From Candidatus Humimonas hydrogenitrophica (GTDB taxonomy: Bacteria; Gemmatimonadota; Gemmatimonadetes; Palauibacterales; Palauibacteraceae): 64,000 bases of DNA. The stretch spans positions 25,737 to 89,736 of the forward strand of contig CANPVD010000053.1 in the NCBI GenBank assembly GCA_947581615.1. Direction: 5' to 3'. A model generated the notes under the pieces. The model was not told the origin of the DNA. It saw only the letters and a list, made by a program, of their open reading frames with translations, and did not search any database. Within the stretch, counting starts at the first letter, position 1; every line of letters begins with the position of its first letter. The position numbers were made by a program, and so were the translations under genes. This document shows positions 9,229-17,485 of this stretch, piece after piece.

Positions 9229-10095
9229 CTACGGGTTCCGCTTCTCGAGGACGATGATCCGCTCACGCGCCCTGGCGATGGCATCGGCCATCTTCGCCGC
9301 CGCGTCGCCGCGCGCCTCGATCTTCTCGAGCTCGAGCTGGTGCAGGAAGAGCTTGTACTGGATCAGCGCCTCGATGGGGCGAAGCTGCTTGTCGAGCACC
9401 GTGGCGATCCGGTAGCCGATCATCGGATCGTCGGGTCGGAGCACGTCGGCCCGGTCGTAGCGGTTGAGGGCGCCGTCGAGGTCGCCGCTCGCCGCCAGGT
9501 CGTCCCCCTCCCGGAGGAGCTGCTCGGCCAGGGCGTCGGCCCGGCCGGCCGTGGTCGCGTCCTCGGGCTTGCTGACCAGCCGCACGCCCGTGGTCTCGTT
9601 GTAGGCGTAGCCAGCCACCCGGCCCTCGTCCAGCCGCACCATGGCCACGTCGGCCACGGCGTCCGAAGGACCGTGGTCCAGCGAGCGCGGCATCAGCACC
9701 ACCGCCGGGCCCGAGCGCCGGATGCGCCAGGCCGCCGCGTTCGTGCGCGTGGCCGCCAACACCTGGGATTCGGACATGCCCAGCGCCAGCTCTCCGCGCA
9801 CGAGGGCGTCACACACGTCGCCGGAGCAGGTGGCAAGCGCCTCGGCCCGGATGGAGTCGGCGCTCTCCCGCTCGGCGGCCATCCGCGCGGCCGCCGCCGG
9901 ATCGGCGGCATCCCGTCCCGACGGGACCTCGACCCGGTCGCCGTTCTCCATGATCGGCTGCTCGTGGACACGGTGCGTGGCGCACCCGGCCATCCACAGG
10001 GAGAACGCCACCCCACCGGCGAGCGCCACGCGCGTGCCCGCTCCCCTCACCCACGGCGAACGGCGTTCCTCGATCGATCGACCCTGGATGTCCAT
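9229..10095 (-). CDS. TPR-containing lipoprotein
   Basis: A 288-residue predicted lipoprotein: a hydrophobic segment ends in WMAGC (residues 34-38), giving a lipobox. The C-terminal 110 or so residues hold tetratricopeptide-like helices (LAASGDLDGALNRYDRADVL, then RPIEALIQYKLFLHQLE). The middle part contains two Cys in CSGDVCDALVRG and the stretch LALGMSESQVLAATR, which resembles SmpA/OmlA-like assembly domains only loosely. It has a strong ribosome site (GGGGAGGCGGC) before the ATG at 10095 and sits between the LpoB-like gene and the COG3014-like gene in one operon. A scaffold in an envelope complex is likely; no enzyme motif is visible. Confidence 0.7.
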   Translation of the reverse strand: MDIQGRSIEERRSPWVRGAGTRVALAGGVAFSLWMAGCATHRVHEQPIMENGDRVEVPSGRDAADPAAAARMAAERESADSIRAEALATCSGDVCDALVRGELALGMSESQVLAATRTNAAAWRIRRSGPAVVLMPRSLDHGPSDAVADVAMVRLDEGRVAGYAYNETTGVRLVSKPEDATTAGRADALAEQLLREGDDLAASGDLDGALNRYDRADVLRPDDPMIGYRIATVLDKQLRPIEALIQYKLFLHQLELEKIEARGDAAAKMADAIARARERIIVLEKRNP

Positions 10096-10109
10096 GCCGC
10101 CTCCCCGCC

Positions 10110-10757
10110 TCAGAACCCGAACCGCTTGCGCTCGATGTACTTCTTGATGCGGTGCTGGCCCGTCCAGACCTTCACGTTGGATTGGACGTCGATGAGGGTG
10201 GCGTCGACCTGGTAATACACGATCTTCTCGCCGCCCTCCTCGTCCTCGATCGACTGGATCTGCCCCTGGAGCATATAGTTGGCGCCGAGCTCCTGGGCGG
10301 TGCGCGCGCGTGTGTCGGCGCGGGCGTTGTCCTGCTGGTCCTTGCGCTCCGCGCGGACCTCCTGCCGTTCCTCCGGACTGGCGACGACACGCACCTGGCC
10401 CGAGGAGACGAACGCCCGCTCCAGGTCGTTCACGAACGTCGAAACGGGAATGTGCTCGTAGCTGTCGTTGCGGAAGCCGCCCACGATGACGGTGGGCGGA
10501 TTCCCGCCATGGTCACTCGCGTAGCGCTCGGCCCACCCATCCCCGAGGCTCTGCTCGATCAGCGCCTTCGCCACCAGACGTGAATCGGTGTCGTTCCAGC
10601 GGCCGGAAAGGTCGGTCACCGAGTTCGGGTCGATGCGCGACACGTGCTTGGGAGCGCACCCCGGCAGGACTCCGATGAGCCCCGCCACCACGAGGACCGT
10701 CATCCGACCGGCGATACTCCCCCGGTCGCCCACTCGAACCCGGTCCTGTGCGACCAT
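10110..10757 (-). CDS. lpoB: LpoB-like penicillin-binding protein activator lipoprotein
   Basis: A 215-residue lipoprotein. After a hydrophobic signal (VLVVAGLIGVLPGC) comes the LpoB/YcfM domain: DLSGRWNDTDSRLVAKALI, then PTVIVGGFRNDSYEHI, FVNDLERAFVSSGQVRVV and, near the end, a conserved LGANYMLQGQIQSIED and VDATLIDVQSNVKVWTGQ. In E. coli LpoB is an outer-membrane lipoprotein that reaches through the peptidoglycan to activate PBP1b. The ATG at 10757 is preceded by GGGAGGGGAG, so this start is well supported; a second ATG at 10703 would still keep the lipobox. It heads an operon with a TPR lipoprotein, a COG3014-like lipoprotein and an AsmA-like protein. The family is clear; its PBP partner in this organism is not in the window. 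Confidence 0.88.
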   Translation of the reverse strand: MVAQDRVRVGDRGSIAGRMTVLVVAGLIGVLPGCAPKHVSRIDPNSVTDLSGRWNDTDSRLVAKALIEQSLGDGWAERYASDHGGNPPTVIVGGFRNDSYEHIPVSTFVNDLERAFVSSGQVRVVASPEERQEVRAERKDQQDNARADTRARTAQELGANYMLQGQIQSIEDEEGGEKIVYYQVDATLIDVQSNVKVWTGQHRIKKYIERKRFGF

Positions 10758-10815
10758 GGCTCCCCTCCCGTTACTGGTTCGATCCGTTCGTAAGACGATC
10801 ATGGCGCCCGTGATG

Positions 10816-11469
10816 TCACCGCCGCTCGATCGCGAAGTCCGCCACCCGGACATCCAGGTGGTGGTTGATGCGGAGCCCGACGATGCCGTCCGTCCGCAGC
10901 CCGTGCGCGCGGGCGAGGCCGGCCACCCTCGTGCCGTTCGCGAGGAAGTGCACCGAGTCCGCGTCGGCGCGGATCTCGAGCGCGTTCGTGGCTTTCCCGT
11001 CCGCGTCCGCCGCCCGCACGGCCTTCGAGGCCTTCCAGCCGCCCAGGAGGTCGTGCGTCTCGCCGCCCGCCCGGTGCTTGACCAGGAAGCGGCCGTCGCC
11101 CCGGACCAGAAAGTAGAGATAGTCCTGGTCGGCGCCGCCCAGGTCCCGTCCCCCCACCAGGAGCCCGTAGCCCTCCGGGCGGGAGGGCGCCCGGAGCTGG
11201 GCGAAGGTCGCCCGTGCGGCGAAGGCTCCCGACGCCGAGTCGGCCGGCCGCCAGAAGATGGCCGCGATGCGGGTGGTGACGTGGGCGCCCTCGCCCGCGG
11301 GCTCGAAGCGGACGCCCTGGATGGAGGCGGCTGGATCGTCGAGCCTGGCGCGCCACGCGGTGGACCCGGAGGCGTCGGGGGGCACGGGGACGGCCGCGGC
11401 CTGCTGGGCCAGGACGGCGACGGGCAGCGCGGACAGGAGCCATACGGCCGAAAGGGCACGCATCAGCAT
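10816..11469 (-). CDS. Secreted LamG / DUF1080-like beta-sandwich protein
   Basis: A 217-residue secreted protein with a cleavable signal (ALSAVWLLSALPVAVLAQQ) and one domain of the concanavalin-like jelly-roll type. Supporting stretches are GYGLLVGGRDLGGADQDYLYFLVRGDGRFLVKH and NALEIRADADSVHFLANGTRV, shortened here: GYGLLVGG, YLYFLVRGDGRFLVKHR, and VHFLANGTRVAGL. This is the pattern of DUF1080 (3-keto-disaccharide hydrolase-like) and LamG folds: a strand pair ending in a ligand-shielding loop. No catalytic residue can be assigned. GGAGG lies six bases before the ATG at 11469, so that start is chosen over an upstream in-frame one. It ends 58 bases upstream of the lpoB start on the same strand and may be transcribed with that operon. 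Confidence 0.7.
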   Translation of the reverse strand: MLMRALSAVWLLSALPVAVLAQQAAAVPVPPDASGSTAWRARLDDPAASIQGVRFEPAGEGAHVTTRIAAIFWRPADSASGAFAARATFAQLRAPSRPEGYGLLVGGRDLGGADQDYLYFLVRGDGRFLVKHRAGGETHDLLGGWKASKAVRAADADGKATNALEIRADADSVHFLANGTRVAGLARAHGLRTDGIVGLRINHHLDVRVADFAIERR

Positions 11470-11682
11470 GGAAGCCTCCGGGAGCCGTGCAGGACAGGGG
11501 CGGGACGTACACGCCACGCTCTGGACCGCGGGCCACCCTCACCCGCACGCCGGCAAGATAACGATTCGGGACCCGGATCACACGCGACGCTGGACCGCCG
11601 GCGCCCGCGTTCCGAGATTGAGCCTTCGACCACACGGGAGCCCGCGGTCACATGGCCGCTCGACCTACCGGGAGGAAGTAGC

Positions 11683-12456
11683 ATGGGCCGTCTGGAAGGC
11701 AGCACGGTGCTCGTCACGGGAGCCAGCTCGGGGATCGGAGCGGCCTGCGCGCGACGCTTCGCGGCATCGGGAGCCCGGCTCGTCCTGTGGGCGCGGCGCG
11801 AGGAGCGCCTCCGTACCCTCGCGGCCGAGCTCGGTGACGACCCGGGGTCGCCCGTGCGTGTGGCCGGCGTCGACGTGCGGGACCGCGCCGCGGTCGAGGC
11901 GTCGGCCGGCGCGCTCGCTCGGGATGGCGTCGTGCCCGACGTCCTCGTCAACAACGCGGGGCTGGCCGCCGGCCTCGATCCGCTCCAGGAAGGCGATCCC
12001 GAGGACTGGGACCGGATGATCGACACGAACCTCAAGGGGCTCCTCTACGTGAGCCGCGCCCTCCTGCCCCACATGCTGGAGGCCGGACGCGGACACGTCA
12101 TCAACGTGGGCAGCACGGCCGGCCACCAGGTCTATCCGCGAGGGAACGTATACAACGCCACCAAGTTCGGCGTCCGCGCCCTGACCGAGGGCCTCAACCT
12201 GGACCTGGCGGGCACGCCGCTTCGGGCCTCCAGCGTCGATCCCGGCTTCGTGGAGACCGAGTTCTCGGTGGTGCGCTTCCACGGCGACGAGGAGCGCGCG
12301 GACGCGGTGTACGAGGGCTTCCGCCCGCTCGCGGCCGACGACGTGGCGGAGGCCATCCACTACGTGGCCTCGGCCCCCGAACACGTCAACGTGTTCCAGA
12401 TCATCCTCCTGCCGGCCGCCCAGCGGAACGCCTACGTGGTCGACCGGGCGGGCTGA
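11683..12456 (+). CDS. SDR family NADP-dependent 3-hydroxy acid dehydrogenase (YdfG-like)
   Basis: A 257-residue classical short-chain dehydrogenase. The cofactor motif TGASSGIGAA is at residues 11-20, NNAG near 90, and the catalytic Tyr and Lys occur in YNATKFG near 157, preceded by the Ser of INVGSTAG. The ending AAQRNAYVVDR is the usual C-terminus of the YdfG group, which oxidises L-serine, L-allo-threonine and related 3-hydroxy acids with NADP. An Arg pair after the second strand (LWARREERL) also fits NADP preference. GGAGG eight bases before the ATG at 11683 fixes the start. It is divergent from the LamG-like gene and convergent with the AAA ATPase gene. Confidence 0.88.
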   Translation: MGRLEGSTVLVTGASSGIGAACARRFAASGARLVLWARREERLRTLAAELGDDPGSPVRVAGVDVRDRAAVEASAGALARDGVVPDVLVNNAGLAAGLDPLQEGDPEDWDRMIDTNLKGLLYVSRALLPHMLEAGRGHVINVGSTAGHQVYPRGNVYNATKFGVRALTEGLNLDLAGTPLRASSVDPGFVETEFSVVRFHGDEERADAVYEGFRPLAADDVAEAIHYVASAPEHVNVFQIILLPAAQRNAYVVDRAG

Positions 12457-12467
12457 GTCGGCCTTCC

Positions 12468-14027
12468 TCAGTTCGCGGGGACCGTTCGTCCCCTGGCCCA
12501 GCTGCGGAGGCCGGCCACCTTCTCGGCCATCACCCGGGACAGCGGCCGCGTTCGGTTCGCTTCTTCCAGGATCCTCCCGGTGGTCAGCGACTCGCCGTCC
12601 GAGAAGGACGCGTACAGGCCGGCCACGATGACCTGCTCGAGCTCGGAGCCGCTGAAGCCCTCGGTGGCTTCGGCTAGGGCCTCCAGGTCGAACGCCTTCG
12701 GGTCCCGGTCCCGCCTGGCGAGGTGGAGGGCGAGGACCGCCCGCCGCGCCTCGCGGTCGGGCAGATCCACGAAGAAGATCTCGTCGAACCGGCCCTTCCG
12801 CAGGAGCTCGGGAGGGAGCCGGGACACGTCGTTGGCGGTCGCCACCACGAACACGTCCCCCTCGCGGTCCTGGAGCCACGAGAGGAAGCTGCCCAGGACG
12901 CGCATCGAGACGCCCCCGTCCCCCTCGCCGGCCGCGGCGAACGCCTTCTCGATCTCGTCGATCCACAGGACCACGGGAGCGAGGCGTTCCGCCATCTCCG
13001 TGGCACGCCGGAAATTGCGCTCGGTCTCGCCCACGAACTTGTTGTACAGTCGCGAGGGATCGAGCTTGAGGAGCGGCAGCGTCCACGAGCCCGCCACGGC
13101 CCTGGCGCTGAGGCTCTTGCCACAGCCGGGCACCCCGAGCAGGAGGATGCCGCGCGGGGCCGGGAGCCCGAAGGAGCGCGCCCGGGCGGGGTCGTGGAAG
13201 AAGGCCTTGCGCTCCTCGAGCCACGCGCGGAGAGCCGCGAGGTCAGCCACCTCGTCCAGCCCGGCGCCCGAGGGCCGATACTCGAGCAGCCCGTCCCGTT
13301 CGACCAGATCGCGCTTGGCCTCCAGCACCTCGTCCAGGTCCTCGGGACCCAGCCGCCCGTCTTCGACGATGACCCGGGTCAGGACCTTCTCCGCCTCGAG
13401 CAGGGTGAGGCCGTGCAGGCGCTCGAGCAGCCGGGCCCGGTCCTCGTCTACGAGCTCGACCCGCACTCGCCCTCGCTCGCGCAGGTCGCGCACCAGCCGG
13501 TCCAGGAGGTCCGCATACTCGGCCACGCCGGGTGCCGGAAGCCGCAGCCGAGCCGCGAGCGCCCCCACGGACTCGGGGAGCGCCAGCTTCCCGCCGGTCA
13601 GCACGAGGGCACCCGCCAGGTCGGCGTAGGAACGGGCGGCGTCGGCCAGCCTCTGCCCGACCACGTCGTCCTCGAGGTAGGCCCCCAGGCCGCGAAAGTG
13701 GTAGATGGCCGGGAAGCCCGACGCCTCCACGTGGGCGAGGGCCTTCGACGGGTCGGTCGACCCGTACACGGCGCTCTCCAGCCCGTCCCGCCGCAGCCCC
13801 TTGGTCCGGGTCCAGGTGAACAGGGGCAGGTCCACGGCGTCCGCCAGGTGACGGAGGAGCGAGCCGGCGCGCCCTTCCTCGTCCGTCTCCAGGACCACGA
13901 GGCCGTAGCGCGCCTTGAGCAGCAGCTCGAGGTCGGCCAGCGGGTCCCCCGCCCCGCCGGCCCCGACGGCGGCGCTCCCGCCGCCTGGCGTCATGGAAGA
14001 GGCCCCATCGTGGAGCCCTTCTTGCAC
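12468..14027 (-). CDS. AAA family ATPase, Ycf46-like
   Basis: A 519-residue AAA ATPase. The N-terminal 270 residues are a non-catalytic domain beginning with LELLLKARYGLVVLETDEE, the usual opening of Ycf46-type proteins. The AAA module follows: Walker A GVPGCGKS at about 298-305, Walker B VVLWIDEIE at about 352-360, a sensor segment VVATANDVSRLPPELLRKGRFDE with the arginine finger region, and a C-terminal helical lid (GFSGSELEQVIVAGLY). Ycf46 is a poorly understood AAA protein of cyanobacteria and plastids linked to regulation of photosynthesis and CO2 use; outside them its role is unknown. The GTG at 14027 is one choice, the ATG at 13994 another; neither has a clear ribosome site. Divergent from the pyrophosphatase gene. 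Confidence 0.8.
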   Translation of the reverse strand: MQEGLHDGASSMTPGGGSAAVGAGGAGDPLADLELLLKARYGLVVLETDEEGRAGSLLRHLADAVDLPLFTWTRTKGLRRDGLESAVYGSTDPSKALAHVEASGFPAIYHFRGLGAYLEDDVVGQRLADAARSYADLAGALVLTGGKLALPESVGALAARLRLPAPGVAEYADLLDRLVRDLRERGRVRVELVDEDRARLLERLHGLTLLEAEKVLTRVIVEDGRLGPEDLDEVLEAKRDLVERDGLLEYRPSGAGLDEVADLAALRAWLEERKAFFHDPARARSFGLPAPRGILLLGVPGCGKSLSARAVAGSWTLPLLKLDPSRLYNKFVGETERNFRRATEMAERLAPVVLWIDEIEKAFAAAGEGDGGVSMRVLGSFLSWLQDREGDVFVVATANDVSRLPPELLRKGRFDEIFFVDLPDREARRAVLALHLARRDRDPKAFDLEALAEATEGFSGSELEQVIVAGLYASFSDGESLTTGRILEEANRTRPLSRVMAEKVAGLRSWARGRTVPAN

Positions 14028-14107
14028 CCGGCCGGCGCCAGAGGCGGGGGGCCCGCGAGGCCACCCCGCCGCCGTCCGGAACTCCTGCGCAGCGCGAGGC
14101 CGCCGTC

Positions 14108-14644
14108 ATGAACCTGCATCATCTCTCTCCGGGTGAACGGGCTCCCGACGTCGTCAACGTGATCGTCGAGATTCCACGAGGCAGCCGCAACAAGGTGGAG
14201 TACGACCCCGACCTCGAGGCCTTCCGCCTCGACCGCGTGCTGTACGCGTCGTTGTACTATCCCGGGGACTACGGCTTCGTCCCCGGCACGCTGGCCCCGG
14301 ACGGCGATCCCCTCGACGTGCTCGTCCTGGTCAGCGAGCCCACCTTTCCAGGCTGCGTCCTCCCGGCCCGCCCGCTCGGCGTGCTGGAGATGCGGGATGA
14401 GAAGGGCTCCGATGAAAAGGTGCTGGCGGTGCCCGTCGGCGATCCACGCTTCCGGGAGGCGGGCGACCTGGCGGACCTGCCCGGCCATCTGCTCGAGGAG
14501 GTCGAGTATTTCTTCGACATCTACAAGGAGCTCGAGGGCAAGGAGACGGCTACCGGAGGCTGGCTGGACGCCGGGCGGGCGCGCGACATCATCGCCCGCG
14601 ACATGGCCACGTACCGGGAGCGCCATGCAGGCCGCGCCGGCTAG
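14108..14644 (+). CDS. ppa: Inorganic pyrophosphatase
   Basis: A 178-residue family I soluble pyrophosphatase that hydrolyses pyrophosphate to two phosphates in the cytoplasm, pulling biosynthetic reactions forward. The metal-binding signature DGDPLDVLV is at about residues 66-74, preceded by YPGDYGFVPGTL, and IPRGSRNKVEYD near residue 22 is the conserved substrate-side stretch. Length is normal for bacterial enzymes. It ends three bases before the end of the convergent M14 carboxypeptidase gene, so there is no room for a separate terminator on either strand. Confidence 0.96.
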   Translation: MNLHHLSPGERAPDVVNVIVEIPRGSRNKVEYDPDLEAFRLDRVLYASLYYPGDYGFVPGTLAPDGDPLDVLVLVSEPTFPGCVLPARPLGVLEMRDEKGSDEKVLAVPVGDPRFREAGDLADLPGHLLEEVEYFFDIYKELEGKETATGGWLDAGRARDIIARDMATYRERHAGRAG

Positions 14645-14647
14645 CCG

Positions 14648-16327
14648 TCAGCGCAGCGACCGCCGCGCCACGCGCGGCGCCTCGAGCGCACGCACCACGG
14701 GCAGCTCCGCGACCCGACCCGACCCGTACACCAGGCCCGAGAGCGCGCCCTCCTCGGTTCCGAGGAGCCGGTCGAAGGCGTTCCACCGGAACAGGCCGTA
14801 GCCCTCCGGCTCCAGGAGGGCGAACGCCAGTCGACCCAGGGGCTGCGCGGTGCTGACGTAGTAGGCGCCGGCGGGCAGCGTGCGCAGCCGGCGCTCGTAG
14901 CGGCCCTCCACGTCCAGGAGCGCGTGGCCCTGGAAGCGACGGTCGGCCCAGCGGAGGCTGTCGGCCACGAACACCTCGACCGTGTCCGTCCACGGGGCCC
15001 GGAGCTCGGACACCGCCAGGCCGTGCAGCCTCAGGAGCCGCGCGGTCGCTCCCTCGGAGGCGGGAAGGAAGTAGCCGGCCGGCAGGCGCCGGGTTCGGGC
15101 CGACCCGAACCGGTCCAGGATCGGGAGCCGGACCGTCCGCAAGGAGCCGGTCGGCTCGAGCACGGGCCGGCCCCGCGCCGAGTCTCCCGTGGGCCGCATG
15201 ACTTCGAGCCGAACCGGCTCCTCGCCCCGGCTGACGGGCTCGAACCGGACCCCGAGCTCGGGTCGCGACCGTGCGCCCGCTCCCTCGAGCGTCGTTTGCC
15301 GATCCGCTTCGCGCTCCAGTCGCCGGATCTCACCCGCGTGCTCGGCCGCATAGCGGAGGATCTCCACGAGGAAGTCGTGGGAGACTCGCACGCGCGTGCG
15401 GAAGTCGGCGTGCGAGTAGGCCTCGCTGAGGATGGCCATGCGCCCGCGGAGTCCCACGTAGTTGGTCCCGTACCAGGCCAGGGGCGCGTAGGTCGTCCAC
15501 GCCTCGGGATGCCTGGGGTCGCGCACGTTGCCGTACACGAAGATGGGCTCGCCGTGGTCCCGTTCCATGGCCCGGCGCACCGCGGGAAGGAGGGAGTCGC
15601 GCACGAAGCCCAGCGGCCCCGGAGGCGCGTCGGGCTGGAGCGGAGGCGAGTAGGTCAGCAGGTAGCCGTGGTGCGTGCCGTCGGTCGTGTGCAGGTCGAC
15701 CATCAGGGCCGGATCCCAGCGGTCGTACACCCGCGCCAGGGAGGCCCGCGTTTCGGGAGCCTCCGCTTTGAGGTAGTCACGGTTGAGATCGAGGTTGAGA
15801 CCATCCGGCCTGACTCCAACACTGTCAGGGCCTTGCTGCTCCGGTCGATGAAGGGCTCCGGGTCCGAGCGCGTCGTTCCCGTCCGGGTTGTAGACCGGCG
15901 CCACCAGCACGACGAGCCGCTCCAGGAGGGCGCGGCGGCGGCCGGCCAGCTCCCGCAGGAGCTGCTGCACCGCCTCCTTCCCCTCCACCTCCCCACCGTG
16001 GATGTTCGCCTGCAGGTAGACCACGAGCTTGCCGGACGCCGCCGCCTCGGCCGGGGAGGCGACAGTCGGCTCGGAGGCCACCACGAACAGGATCGGCTTG
16101 CCGAGGGCGGATCGCCCCATGGTCCGGAGCTGGATGGGGGCCCCCTGCGCCTGGAGGCTGTCCAGGAAGGCCGCCACGTCGGCCGTGGTCGACGTGGCGG
16201 CGTAGGCCGTGCGCTCCGGCACCGTGGCGGGTGACGGCGCTCCCTGGGCGCCCAGCGGCCCGGCCAGCCATGAGAGCGGCGCGGCCGCGAGCGCGGCGAC
16301 GGCGCCGAGACGGGGTCCTCCGGACAT
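14648..16327 (-). CDS. Secreted M14 family zinc carboxypeptidase
   Basis: A 559-residue exported protein with a signal peptide (residues 1-28, ending LGAQG) and an M14 carboxypeptidase domain. The zinc ligands are seen as H110 and E113 in NIHGGEVEGKE, and a later His in the MVDLHTTDGTHHGY stretch supplies the third. The first part removes C-terminal residues from peptides in the periplasm or outside. The C-terminal 200 or so residues form strands, as in other long M14 members. The ATG at 16327 has GAGAGGGAGG before it and gives a clean signal peptide; the longer in-frame extension to 16777 runs across the SPW gene on the other strand and is rejected. Substrate range is not visible. Confidence 0.88.
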   Translation of the reverse strand: MSGGPRLGAVAALAAAPLSWLAGPLGAQGAPSPATVPERTAYAATSTTADVAAFLDSLQAQGAPIQLRTMGRSALGKPILFVVASEPTVASPAEAAASGKLVVYLQANIHGGEVEGKEAVQQLLRELAGRRRALLERLVVLVAPVYNPDGNDALGPGALHRPEQQGPDSVGVRPDGLNLDLNRDYLKAEAPETRASLARVYDRWDPALMVDLHTTDGTHHGYLLTYSPPLQPDAPPGPLGFVRDSLLPAVRRAMERDHGEPIFVYGNVRDPRHPEAWTTYAPLAWYGTNYVGLRGRMAILSEAYSHADFRTRVRVSHDFLVEILRYAAEHAGEIRRLEREADRQTTLEGAGARSRPELGVRFEPVSRGEEPVRLEVMRPTGDSARGRPVLEPTGSLRTVRLPILDRFGSARTRRLPAGYFLPASEGATARLLRLHGLAVSELRAPWTDTVEVFVADSLRWADRRFQGHALLDVEGRYERRLRTLPAGAYYVSTAQPLGRLAFALLEPEGYGLFRWNAFDRLLGTEEGALSGLVYGSGRVAELPVVRALEAPRVARRSLR

Positions 16328-16493
16328 GTGTCCCTCCCTCTCCGAGGACGGATCGCGCCCCGATGGTCGGCACGTCGCGCGCCCGATCCCAAAGGAGCGG
16401 CTCCCTGTCGAGCCGGCAAGCCGCCGGAACGCCCTATGCATGATTCTGCCACCGACGGATCGCAGGACTGCAGTACAGTGGCAAGGGGGAATC

Positions 16494-16820
16494 ATGGCGA
16501 ACGGTTGGATCATTGGCATCCTGGGCATCTGGATGGTCGTCACGCCCTTCCTGGGCTTCGCGAGTCTCGCGAACTCCTGGATCGACTGGATCGTCGGCGT
16601 CATCGTGGCGATCTTCGCCTTCACGATGACACGCGAGAAGCCGGGCCAGGGCTGGTCGGCGGGCATCGTGTCCATCTGGCTGTTCATCGCGGGCTTCATC
16701 GGTGGAGTCGTCTCGGGCGCCGGGGCATGGTGGAACGACATCCTGGTCGGCCTCGTGTTCATGGTGACCGGGTTCACGGCCCTGCCACACGGTCACACCC
16801 AGCACCCGCAGACCGCGTGA
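16494..16820 (+). CDS. SPW-repeat small membrane protein
   Basis: A 108-residue integral membrane protein with four hydrophobic helices arranged as two similar halves. Each half carries a WI-GI-G-W pattern: GWIIGILGIWMVVTPF then WIDWIVGVIVAIFAF, and GWSAGIVSIWLFIAGF then WWNDILVGLVFMVTG. This matches the SPW repeat family, whose role is unknown. AAGGGGGA lies just before the ATG at 16494. It is divergent from the M14 carboxypeptidase gene and followed within seven bases by the reading frame of the PEBP-like protein. Confidence 0.8.
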   Translation: MANGWIIGILGIWMVVTPFLGFASLANSWIDWIVGVIVAIFAFTMTREKPGQGWSAGIVSIWLFIAGFIGGVVSGAGAWWNDILVGLVFMVTGFTALPHGHTQHPQTA

Positions 16821-16827
16821 GCATCGC

Positions 16828-17454
16828 GTGAGAGGCGGATGGACGAGAGTCACCGCCTTCGTGCTCCCGCTGCTCGCACTGTCGGGAGTCACCGGCGCGG
16901 GCGGCCCCGGTCACTCGCCGGGGCCGCCCGCCTCACGAGCGGCCGGTCCCCCGGCCCCCGTCGACCCTCCAGAGCCTTCGGAGCACGCCATGACCCTCGA
17001 CGTCGAGAGCCCCGCGTTCGAGCGAGGCGAACCCATTCCGGCGCGCTACACCTGTGACGGGAAGGACGTCTCGCCGCCCCTGCGCTGGTCCGGCGTCCCC
17101 GACTCCGCCGTGACCCTCGCCGTGCTGGCGGAAGACCCGGACGCGCCCCACGGACTCTGGGTCCACTGGGTGCTGTACGGCCTCGAGGCCGGCCGGAGCG
17201 GCCTTCCCGAGGGCGTCCCCACCCGCGAGGCCGTCCTGGACGGCGCCCTCCAGGGACGGAACGACTTCAAGAAGATCGGTTACGGCGGGCCCTGTCCGCC
17301 GGCCGGCCAGCGGCACCGCTACTTCTTCCGGGTCTATGCGCTCGACGGGCGACCGGAGCTGGGGGCGGCGGCGACCCGTTCGGAGCTGCTGTCCGCCATC
17401 GAGGGCCACGTCCTGGCCCAGGGCCAGCTGATGGGCACGTACCGGCGCAAGTAA
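16828..17454 (+). CDS. YbhB/YbcL family (PEBP, Raf-kinase-inhibitor-like) protein
   Basis: The conserved domain (from MTLDVESPAF) is 154 residues, the size of E. coli YbhB. It shows the PEBP ligand-site marks YTCDGKDVSPPLRW, AEDPDAPHGLWVHWVLYG and PCPPAGQRHRYFFRVYAL. The family binds phosphate-type ligands; its role in bacteria is not settled. Two starts are possible. The GTG at 16828 adds a signal-peptide-like stretch (TAFVLPLLALSGVTGAG) and a Pro-rich linker, giving a 208-residue exported protein. The ATG at 16990 has GGAG at a good distance and gives the bare domain. A perfect 14-base hairpin lies between them, which favours the shorter form, while the hydrophobic stretch favours the longer. 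Confidence 0.82.
   Translation: MRGGWTRVTAFVLPLLALSGVTGAGGPGHSPGPPASRAAGPPAPVDPPEPSEHAMTLDVESPAFERGEPIPARYTCDGKDVSPPLRWSGVPDSAVTLAVLAEDPDAPHGLWVHWVLYGLEAGRSGLPEGVPTREAVLDGALQGRNDFKKIGYGGPCPPAGQRHRYFFRVYALDGRPELGAAATRSELLSAIEGHVLAQGQLMGTYRRK
16897..16931. terminator. Perfect 14-base inverted repeat, possible terminator or attenuator
   Basis: Arms 16897-16910 and 16918-16931 are perfect complements around a 7-base loop. There is no T-run after it, so a simple Rho-independent terminator is not proven. It lies 77 bases after the SPW gene and 59 bases before the ATG at 16990 of the PEBP gene, so it could separate the two, or it could be chance in very GC-rich coding DNA if the GTG at 16828 is used. 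Confidence 0.45.
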
Positions 17455-17485
17455 CCCGCTCCGGCGCGCCCAGGTTCGGCGGGTG

